From positions 5,355,001-5,419,000 of the forward strand of contig NC_081813.1 of the NCBI RefSeq assembly GCF_030704535.1: DNA of 64,000 bases, read 5' to 3'. Within the stretch, counting starts at the first letter, position 1; each line of letters starts with the position of its first letter. The position numbers were made by a program, and so were the translations under genes. This DNA comes from Vitis vinifera (taxonomy: Eukaryota; Streptophyta; Magnoliopsida; Vitales; Vitaceae). The notes below the pieces were generated by a model. The model ran no database searches. It worked only from the letters and a program-made list of their open reading frames with translations, and was not told where the DNA came from. This document shows, piece by piece, positions 55,901 through 64,000 of this stretch.

Positions 55901-58900
55901 ATGGCCATGGATATTGCATTCTCAGAAGAAGAGGTGGCTATCGACGAGGGCCTTGGGTACCCGAAAGCCTACGCGAAGCTCTGTTGGAATCGCGGTCTTG
56001 GTCCATACAGCCACGGCCCTCCTTTCACCTTCACGCCTTATATTCTGCAGCAACATGAGGTAAGTGAATTACACTCCTTGAATCTCTCTGTTTAGTTGCT
56101 GAGAAAGCTGAGTAAAAGAAAAGGCAGGAAAATTCTTTATTTGGATTTTTATCTTGTTTGGTTTAAGACAAAATGAGCATGTCAACTCAGAAGGGCTAAA
56201 ATCTAAATTGTTTACCAAGCATAGTTAAGAGTGGTGGTTTTTAAATTCTTGGATCAGTGGTACTGAGATTCATAATTTTAATTTCCATTTTTTCTCTTCA
56301 TTTTCCCAGTAATCAAATGGAGAATTTATGGGCTTTCTTTTTCTTTGAGTGTGTTGTTGAAGTTCTGAGAATGAGCTTACAAGGAACTTTTGCAGGCTTA
56401 ATTGATCATCATATGTTCGTCTGAAAATGAATTCTTCTTGAAGTACAGTTCTTATAGACTAGAGACTTTATTTTGAGCATGGGCTTTCTGTAAAACTCCA
56501 CCTGCCCTTGGTTGTGTCTGCAATTTTCCATATTCTAATGTTATGGAAAGTGATTTCTGGGAGTCTCTGTTTCTTGTTTACAGATTTGATGTGAATTTCT
56601 TTTCTTTGTTATGTTGATGGGCGTCAAATTTTTTGTTGGCAGGCTCTGAGAGCAAGGGAATTGGATCAGATGTTCCCAATTATAGATCCCAAAGCGAAAC
56701 CAACCACCAAGCCCAAGATTTTTATCAGTCTCCTCTGGAAACAACTCAACCACCTAGGGTAACTGCTTGAATTTTGTTCTGGGTATCTCAAAAAATAATG
56801 AAACTTTTTATACTTTAATCAAGAGACATCTAAGTTCTGTTTCTGATTGATATCTTAGGAATGCTGGCTTTGACCCTGCAATATTTCGGGTTGATCCTTA
56901 TGGCAATGTTCTATATTATCATGCTGATTCGGCCTCCCCGCTAGCCTGGGATATAGATCATTGGTTTCCCTGCTCAAGTAATTGATCAATCACTGGGCAT
57001 CTGCTTCTCTCTCTGTGCCTTTGTTTCTGTCATAACTTTTGACCATTCCTCGGGAATTGCAGGAGGAGGATTAACTGTCCCCAGCAATTTGAGGATATTG
57101 CAGTGGCAAGTGTGCAGAAGGAAGCATAACAAGCTGGAATTTCTAGTTCCATGGTGGGATCTTCAATTAGGCATCTCCATTAACCAGTTCTTATCGATAT
57201 TTGCTTCTTCTAACTCGGACTTCAGGTCGATATGCTTCACTTCCTTAGGTGTCTAATGCATTTCCATATAGAAACACGGTTGTGATGATTTATCTAGTTT
57301 TACAATATTGCAGGCACAGGGCATTTTCATTGCTGTTCTTTGAAGGGGAAAATGAAGAATTAAATGATTCACATACAGTAGAATCGCATACTTTTCCACA
57401 CCATTTCATTGAATCCAAAGAGCAAGTAGGCCTTGCTCCTGCTGCTGTTGTTTTATCTCGAAGAGAATCCCGGGATCCTTCACCAGCCCTGAAATCCCTG
57501 GATTTCAATAGGCAGCCAAGGCCAAACTCCCCTATAGTTGGTTAGTACCCAAAAAATCGTTTTCTTCTTATGATTCTGAGAGCAATTTTGAACTTCACAG
57601 TAAAGATCTTTTAATCATTTGATTGTCACAGCTGCCAGGAAAATGAAACATAGTGTCTCCAAAGAAAATGAAAACCCAGACATGGTTACCAACCCCTATC
57701 AAGCCATTGTCATGGCCAGAGATTCCCTGAAACAAAGAGAAGAAGCAGCAAAAATGCAAGGAGAAATACAGAAATTGGATGATGAAGTGAACGACTTGAA
57801 GCAAAAGAATGAAGAGGAAAAGGTCTTGATTCAAGACTTGGAATACCAGCTCATAAAGCGTAGGAGACGGGCCGAAAAGTGTAGGCGCCTAGCAGAGGCA
57901 CAATCTTCATATAGGATCATGTTAGAGAAGATGATTCGAGATGCCATGCACCAGTAAGATTAACTACAAGAACCCATTTTCAGTTTGTCTTTTTTTCTTT
58001 TTTAAGATTCAAAACTGTCAAATTTATGAATTTTCTGTTGCAGGAGTGTCATCTACAAGGAACAAGTGAGACTGAACCAGGCAGCAACAAATGCTCTCAT
58101 GGCAAGGCTTGAAGCACAGAAGGCTATTTGTGATGCCTCGGAGAAGGAACTCCACAAAAAATTCAAACAAAGGGATGAGATTGAGTACCAGATAAGACCC
58201 GAGTGGGAGCAAGGAAGGAAGAGGTCGAGAATGGATGACAACTTACATGAAGACGGAGACAACAAAACTGTTTTGTGTTTACCAGGAATCAAGCCAAGTA
58301 GTGCACTTTCACACAAGGAACTGAGGGTGTTTCTAGAGGAGGAGCAGAAAGCATCTGAGGCTGCCTTGTCTCTGATTGAGGAAAGAAAGCAAGAAGAAAT
58401 AGAAGAGGAACCTGCAGAAAATGTGAATAGTAGGGAGAAGCCTGAGGAGACACGTCTCTCCATTGTTGCAGTGGAGGATGAAAACACAATTGAGGAGAGG
58501 CTTCAGGCATTAGAAATTGGAGAAGGGAAGAACTATAACACCCAATTCCCGGTTCTTCGAGAACCGGAAATAGAGGAGGACGAAGAGTGCAGGAAGCAGC
58601 GTGGGAAAGGAAATGTAGAGAAGTGGCTCCAGATGCTGTTAGAGAACACTCAAGAAGAAGGGTTTGGCTCTAACAATGCCCAGGAACATGAAACAAGCAG
58701 GACTGATGAAGTAATCAGACAACTAAATCTCAAGTATCCCTACAACCAGACAAAGTTCCCAGAATCAGAGAACAAGCAGCAAAAAATCCGGGGGAGGAAA
58801 GATCAATGGAAGGGGAAGGAACCGATTGTTGAGAAGGATGGTAATAGTAATACAGTGTCTGAGAACCTTCCCAACCTACTTCCTTCAGATAAAAGCTACG

Positions 58901-59199
58901 CAGATGGGGTGGTGGGTAGTATTGGTAAAGGAGTTGGGAGTAGTATGAGCTTTGAAGGGAAGGAAAGAAAGGGGGAGAGAAGCCGAAAGGACAGGGGGCT
59001 TGTGAGAAGCGAGAGTGCCAGGACCTTTCGACCAACCCCATCATCTCCATCTGTGATCTTGACCATGAAAAAGGGAGTGGATTGCATAGGGAAGAAGCCC
59101 ATGGTAACCGGTGATGATGAGGATGAGGAGGATGGAGTCGTTCATAAAAACTTCCTGAAGTCATCCATCAAAACCATCAAGAAGGTGGTGAAGATGTAA
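55901..59199 (+). CDS. HNH-nuclease-like protein with coiled coil (seven exons, 753 residues)
   Basis: Exons by consensus GT-AG sites: 55901-56059, 56643-56758, 56859-56977, 57063-57225, 57314-57540, 57632-57953, 58044-59199. Their total of 2262 nt keeps one frame to TAA. Residues 102-155 form an HNH-like core: VDPYGNVLYY, then WDIDHWFPCSRGG (H126), SNLRILQW (N140), CRRKHNKLE (H153/N154, K155). This is the order D-H..P.S.GG....NL..L.W...N..K of bacterial HNH nucleases. A Lys/Glu-rich coiled coil spans about 290-350. The rest is charged and probably disordered, with a basic C-terminus (IKTIKKVVKM). There is no transit or signal peptide, so nuclear or cytosolic is likely. I know no assigned function; plant homologues are listed as unknown. 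The gene model is strong; nuclease activity is an inference. Confidence 0.88.
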
Positions 59200-61343
59200 A
59201 GCAGGAAGATCACAGCTTAGTGTCACACTGTGTGGTTACGAAACATCTAAGTCTGTGACATTAGTCTCTGTTTCCATTGAATCTTCATTTTTTAGTAAGG
59301 ATGCTGGCAAGTAGCTCCTTCAAGCTTAATAATGGTGTGAAATTTAGGCGTTTATTGTGTTTGACTTTGTGTATAAGACTGATTGTTCTATATATATAAT
59401 AACAGCTTGTTGTTTGATCAGCTAAATCCAATTTTAGTCTCTTCTCTTGTGTCCTGTTGCATGAATAATGCAGTGACCATCCTAAAGAAGGAATTTCAGC
59501 TTCTTGGAATCTTTAGGATTGGCCCGGTTGATCCACTCCCAAATGTTCTCTCATAAGTTGGAGGGGGCTAAAAACCGACCATCCTAAAATACCTAATTCT
59601 TAATAAGACATCACGAGTCTACCTTAAAGCTAATAGCGTTTGAAACAAGCCCTTGCAAAAAGCTGGTCAACTCGTTAGGCAAGAAGCCTATAAAAAGACT
59701 TCAAAGCCCTCTGCAATTGCAAGGCTCCACTCCCTTCCATTCTAGAACAAACAGCTTATACTAATTACCGAAGAGAGGATCTTAGCATCTTCATAACCAT
59801 TGAAGGGAGAAACAAGATCCAGATATTGGAACCCCCATATCCCAAATCAAATCAAAATAATAGGTCATTGTTAGAAGCAAATAATTTGGCAACATGTAAC
59901 CTACCTCAGAGCAAATGAGACGTACATTGATTGGATCGTGTGTTACAACTCTATCCTTTTATGCCTTTTTTGCTATGCGGAGATAAGAATTGAATAAAGC
60001 TGAAAGTGAAGGTAAAATCATGGTATCGTCCATAAGAGAACTAAAATCTTTTTAAGAGTAGAATTTTGATTGTTATAAGAAGAAATGTTTTATTTTAAAT
60101 TGCGTTTAATAGTTTTACTCAAAGTGTTTTTAGTAAAAGCGTTTTCTCTTAAAGTGTTCTAATTATCAAGTTTTTTTTTTTCAGAAAACGCTACAAGTGA
60201 TTTTTTTAACATTTTTAAACATTACAAATGATTTTTTAGATTTTTAAAAAGGTTTCCTAAATTTTACTAAACACCTTTTTTTTTTTTCAAAAATACATAT
60301 AGAATCATAATGTTTAGTCAATACAAATGAAGGGAGATGAAAAGTTTTATATTCTACCATCAATACAAATTTATATAAAATGTATAGAAGCATAAATTTG
60401 TGTATTGAAGAAAGAAAGTGAAATATCACATTCATACAATGAATCTACAAAGTTTAAAATAATTTTCTTGCCTTTTTCTATGACATTAAAACCTAATAGT
60501 ATAACTTTTTATGCCATGTTTGATTTGCAAAACATTTGAAAGAAAAGGAAAGAGAAAGAAAATAAAAAGGAAAAAAAAATGAAAGAAAATAAAAAAAATA
60601 GATTTAAAGTTAATAAATTATTTTTATATATTTATTTAAACTCATTTTACTTAATGATTTTCCTCTTCTATATAAAATTGATTTTAAAATATATAAAATT
60701 TTAATTAATTTTAATTATATTTAATTTTCTTTCATATATGTTTTTATATTACTCATACCTCATGAAACCAAACATAGCTTTTGTGATTCCGAGAACCAAA
60801 TATAGCCTAAATCTTTTCCCTTTATATGTATCTATGAAGCAGTCTTATCCAAGCACTTGCAATTTGCAACATTATACAATACATTCCACTTGCAGTAAGC
60901 CTGTTTGTTTAACATTACAAGAAAAAAAGGCATATATATAAAAATAACAGGAACTGAAGCCCTTCTTTACAGCTCAATGTTCCTTCCCTATACTACTTTT
61001 AGGAGGGACTTAACTGAATTCCCAGCAGCACCAAACCTACAATATTCCATCATCAATTTTCCTGATCGAATGCTGTGCTGTGATAAGAAGGAATTAATAG
61101 TTTCTTCCCTCTTCACTTTTGTTTGTCATATCATCCTTGACAATGGATGTACATCTTTCCTTCAACCTTGTGGTTATGATCTGAGCTTAGCAATTTCACA
61201 TATCTTAATACACTTCACTGCTGAGGGGCCGGTTCTATCAGATAGTTATGTGCATATTAAATTCTTGAGGTTGAGGTCATATATGCTCTTACAAGTTAGA
61301 ACCACTAGATATATGAGAAGTAGGTGTTTTTAGTACTCACCAA
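59200..61343. other. Intergenic: 3' UTRs and repeat scraps
   Basis: The first 250 bases are the 3' UTR of the HNH-like gene. The stretch at about 59460-59870 has LTR-like features (a tataaaaag motif near 59690) but no ends I can set. No protein gene seen. The frames at 60738-61333 (plus) run through AT-rich DNA and the 3' UTR of the neighbour. Confidence 0.45.
60513..60786. mobile_element. Possible MITE
   Basis: Short inverted ends (ccatgtttgattt at 60513 and aaaccaaacatag near 60769) with an AT-rich, partly self-complementary interior. The flanks are similar but not identical over 8 bp. Non-coding. Confidence 0.4.
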
Positions 61344-63962
61344 TCAAGTTTTTCCCCAGTAACCCTCGTCACCACAAGAGCAGACTCCATCCTTGAAATG
61401 GTGAAATTGTTCGGTATCCCTAACTGAAATCCCCCTCCGAACAACCTTGGAAATGAATTTGACGGTGTTATGGCAATTTTCACACATGTAAAGATTCTTT
61501 GTCACCCAAATAGGGGTACCAGGGACAGTATTTATGAGCCCAAACGCAATGGCCAGTCTCTCGCTGTGCCCACAAAAAATTTCAGCTTTTGAAGCGTCAA
61601 TATCATCTCTACGACTGTCCTTTGACATACTCAGACCTGTTGCCTCCATCTTCTCATAAAACCCCTCCAAAACTGCATTTATTTCCTTTATCTGAGGGTG
61701 AAAATCATCACCAGTAAGGAAAGCATGAACTTGTCCTGCTACTTCCACCCAACTGCACCCAGGATCAACAGTAAGCCTGTTTTCTCTCATTATCTTTCTC
61801 ACCCTGGCTACTTCATCCCACTTACCACTGTCAGCATAAAGATTACACAAAAGAATGTAATAGCCAACACTTTTTGTATCCATTTCAAAGATATGTTGAG
61901 CTGCAAGTTCCCCAAGCTCAACGTTCTGGTAAATCCTACATGCATTTAATAAGGCTCCCCAAATGGCAGGATCTGGATCTATGGGCATTTTCTTTATAAA
62001 CTCGTATGCATCCTCCAACCGGCCTGCACGGCCAAGTAAATCCACCACACTAGCATAATGTTTCAGATTTGGGGCAATATGGAACTTATGTTCCATGCTT
62101 TCAAAATACTCCAAGCCATCAGTCACCATTCCAGATCTACTACAAGCACATAATAGGGAAGTAAATGTAATCTCATCGGGATTGACATCTGACTCGATCA
62201 TTTTATGAAATAGCTCCACAGCAAGTCCTCCTTTCCCCTGCTGGGCATAGCCTGTAAGCAGAATGTTCCATGAAGCAACATCCTTTTCACATGAATTAAA
62301 CTGGTTCCATGCAGGTTCCATCCTTCCACACCTTACATACATGTCTAGAAGAGCATTGGGTAAAAAACCATCAAACCCCAATCCAGTTCTTAATGCATGA
62401 GCATGAATCTCTTTTCCACATGACAAAGCTCCTATCCTAGCACATGCAGACAGGACAGAAACTAAGGTAACAGAATTGGGTTTTAAACTGAGTATCATTT
62501 GCTGAAAGAAAAACAGAGCCTCAAAGCTCCGATAGTTGAGCCGAAGCCCAAGAATGATCGAAGTCCAAGATATCACGTTCTTGTTAGGAATACGATGAAA
62601 CACTTCCAAAGCCTTATCAATGCATCGACACTTGGAATACATATCTATAAGGCTGTTTGCAACTATGACATAAGAAGTAAGTCCAGTCCTATCAGCAAAC
62701 TCATGAAGCATAATACCCTTATCTAAAAGGCCTAAACCAGCACAAGCAGAAAGAACACTGGCTATTGTGATCTCATCTGGCACAACCCCCTCGTGCTCCA
62801 TGATTGTGTATGTTTCCACAGCTTTTTCAGGCAACCCATTCTTCTCATAACCTGAAATCATTGCCGTCCATGATACCAAATCTTTAAACTCCATTTTAGA
62901 AAAAACCATTTCTGCTTCATCCCAACACCCAACACTTGAATGCATTTGAATCAATGAATTATTTACCGAAACTTCAGCAACAAACCCAGTTTTGATCACG
63001 TACCCATGAACTTCCCTCCCTAATCTCTCATCACCAAGAGCCTCACAGGCCGAGATCACACTGGTCATTGTCATCAAATCCGGATCAACGAAAAATTCAC
63101 GCATCATAAAGAACAATCTCAATCCTTCCAAGCAAACATCATTCTCAAAGTACCCTGAAATCATCGCATTCCATGATATCCGATCCCTCCTGGGCATTCT
63201 ATCAAACACCAACCTTGCACTAAAAATATCTCCACACTTCACGTACATAGTTATCAAAGCGTTAACCACATCTACATCTGACTCGAACCCATATCTAATT
63301 ACATGCAAATGAACCTCCCTACCCCTCGCCAAGTCTGGCAAACCCCCGCAAGTCCTCAAAACACAAGGAAACGTGTACACATCAGGCCTAATCCCCACCC
63401 ACAACATCCTATGATACAAATTCAAAGCTTCGTCAAAATACCCAGCTTTTGCATACCCACCCACCAAAACATTCCAAGAAAACAAATCCCTCTCGGCCAT
63501 TTTCCCAAACACATACCACGCTTCAACTAAATCACCAAATCTCACAAACATACTCAATAACGCATTACCGAGTCTAACCCCCAAACGGGTTACTGTTTTA
63601 CTCACGTACGAGTGAACCCTCGAGCCTTCACTGGCAGCTCTCTTCCACTCACAGAGCCTCAATAAGGCAATATAAGTTTCTTCTTCGACAGAAACTTGAA
63701 GTTCTTGCATTGAATCTAAGTGGATTAAAGCTTTCTCTAAGTCCCCTTTAAGGCAGAGTTCCAAGATAAGTGAGTTCGGGTTTTGGGCAGTGATGGAGCT
63801 GGGGTTGAGGACTGAGATTTCGTGGTGTTTTCTTAGGGAAATTTGGCGGGTTTGGATATTTCGAGAGAAATTTAGGGGTTTGGGTTTGTGGGTTTTGGAG
63901 TGATGAGGATTGGGGAGGTTAGTCTGGAGATGAATTGCGGGGATTTTAGCAGAAACAGCCAT
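61344..63962 (-). CDS. ECB2: DYW-class pentatricopeptide repeat protein, ECB2/VAC1 orthologue (plastid RNA editing)
   Basis: Intronless, 872 residues (Arabidopsis ECB2/VAC1, At1g15510, is 866 as I recall). Close match in the distinctive N-terminal part (LDSMQELQVSVEEETYIALLRLCEWKRA) and through the repeats (ARGREVHLHVIRYGFE, YVKCGDIFSARLVFDRMPRRD). A Ser/Thr/Lys-rich start of about 50 residues is a plausible plastid transit peptide. P, L and S repeats follow from about residue 65, then the E motifs and a DYW deaminase domain. The deaminase keeps HSE (799-801) and CENC (827-830), the zinc and catalytic residues of cytidine deaminases, and CSC (861-863). The end reads DEGYWGKT in place of a plain DYW. 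In Arabidopsis the protein is needed for editing of accD and ndhF transcripts and for chloroplast development. Confidence 0.93.
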   Translation of the reverse strand: MAVSAKIPAIHLQTNLPNPHHSKTHKPKPLNFSRNIQTRQISLRKHHEISVLNPSSITAQNPNSLILELCLKGDLEKALIHLDSMQELQVSVEEETYIALLRLCEWKRAASEGSRVHSYVSKTVTRLGVRLGNALLSMFVRFGDLVEAWYVFGKMAERDLFSWNVLVGGYAKAGYFDEALNLYHRMLWVGIRPDVYTFPCVLRTCGGLPDLARGREVHLHVIRYGFESDVDVVNALITMYVKCGDIFSARLVFDRMPRRDRISWNAMISGYFENDVCLEGLRLFFMMREFFVDPDLMTMTSVISACEALGDERLGREVHGYVIKTGFVAEVSVNNSLIQMHSSVGCWDEAEMVFSKMEFKDLVSWTAMISGYEKNGLPEKAVETYTIMEHEGVVPDEITIASVLSACAGLGLLDKGIMLHEFADRTGLTSYVIVANSLIDMYSKCRCIDKALEVFHRIPNKNVISWTSIILGLRLNYRSFEALFFFQQMILSLKPNSVTLVSVLSACARIGALSCGKEIHAHALRTGLGFDGFLPNALLDMYVRCGRMEPAWNQFNSCEKDVASWNILLTGYAQQGKGGLAVELFHKMIESDVNPDEITFTSLLCACSRSGMVTDGLEYFESMEHKFHIAPNLKHYASVVDLLGRAGRLEDAYEFIKKMPIDPDPAIWGALLNACRIYQNVELGELAAQHIFEMDTKSVGYYILLCNLYADSGKWDEVARVRKIMRENRLTVDPGCSWVEVAGQVHAFLTGDDFHPQIKEINAVLEGFYEKMEATGLSMSKDSRRDDIDASKAEIFCGHSERLAIAFGLINTVPGTPIWVTKNLYMCENCHNTVKFISKVVRRGISVRDTEQFHHFKDGVCSCGDEGYWGKT

Positions 63963-64000
63963 CTCTGGAAATTGGAACAGAGCATTGGCTTCGTTCAGGT

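Noticed and set aside
60905-61333. Plus-strand frame of 142 residues
   Set aside because: Overlaps the probable 3' UTR of the ECB2-type gene on the other strand and has no domain or splice signals.
1-64000. CRISPR array, operons or bacterial-type systems
   Set aside because: The window is plant nuclear DNA with spliced genes; no regularly spaced short repeats were seen.

Overview
This is nuclear DNA from a flowering plant, most likely a woody eudicot. I lean to grapevine (Vitis) because several repeats look familiar from that genome, but I could not search to confirm it. The DNA is AT-rich, genes carry GT-AG introns, the single-copy genes match Arabidopsis families, and more than half of the window is transposable-element DNA. 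There are six intact host genes, one broken gene copy, and several layers of nested elements.

Layout. 1-1170: decayed Copia remains with a run of 30 C. 3064-6243: first DUF2921 membrane-protein gene (minus). 9237-9654: a small TRIM element. 10145-26328: a three-layer nest, in which an old plus-strand Copia integrase fragment is split by a minus-strand Copia with 5-bp target duplications (10362-25903). That Copia is split in turn by an 11-kb Mutator-like DNA transposon (12393-23357) with 9-bp target duplications, terminal inverted repeats of about 190 bp, and a decayed transposase gene spliced to a plant mobile domain (PMD). 26413-29463 and 31492-34521: two further DUF2921 genes (minus), a tandem pair whose duplicated block includes promoter and 5' UTR intron. 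A U2 snRNA-like fragment lies between them. 36300-37725: the 3' end of a Copia element with its LTR. 37905-39380: a Gypsy fragment. 39484-40388: a 452-bp direct tandem duplication. 40963-42372: a molybdate transporter gene of the MOT/SULTR5 type (minus). 43655-56722: a segmental duplication whose left copy holds only exons 1 and 2 of a gene, broken up by a young Copia, an old Copia and a Gypsy fragment. 55901-59199: the intact seven-exon copy, encoding a 753-residue protein with an HNH-nuclease-like core and a coiled coil. 61344-63962: a DYW-class pentatricopeptide-repeat gene matching the plastid editing factor ECB2/VAC1 (minus).

The host genes do not form a pathway. The DUF2921 cluster is a local gene family: one diverged member and two close ones. 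All three have secretory N-termini, a large lumenal part with a motif repeated three times, and about seven C-terminal membrane helices. That layout recalls the membrane part of FLY1/TUL1 ubiquitin ligases, but without a RING. MOT and ECB2 are unrelated single genes.

The observations most worth a second look are the HNH-like motif in the plant-specific coiled-coil protein with two mitotic-type MSA cores next to its TATA region, the threefold motif of the DUF2921 family, and the transposase-PMD element with hairpin-forming ends. All coordinates and splice sites were read by eye.
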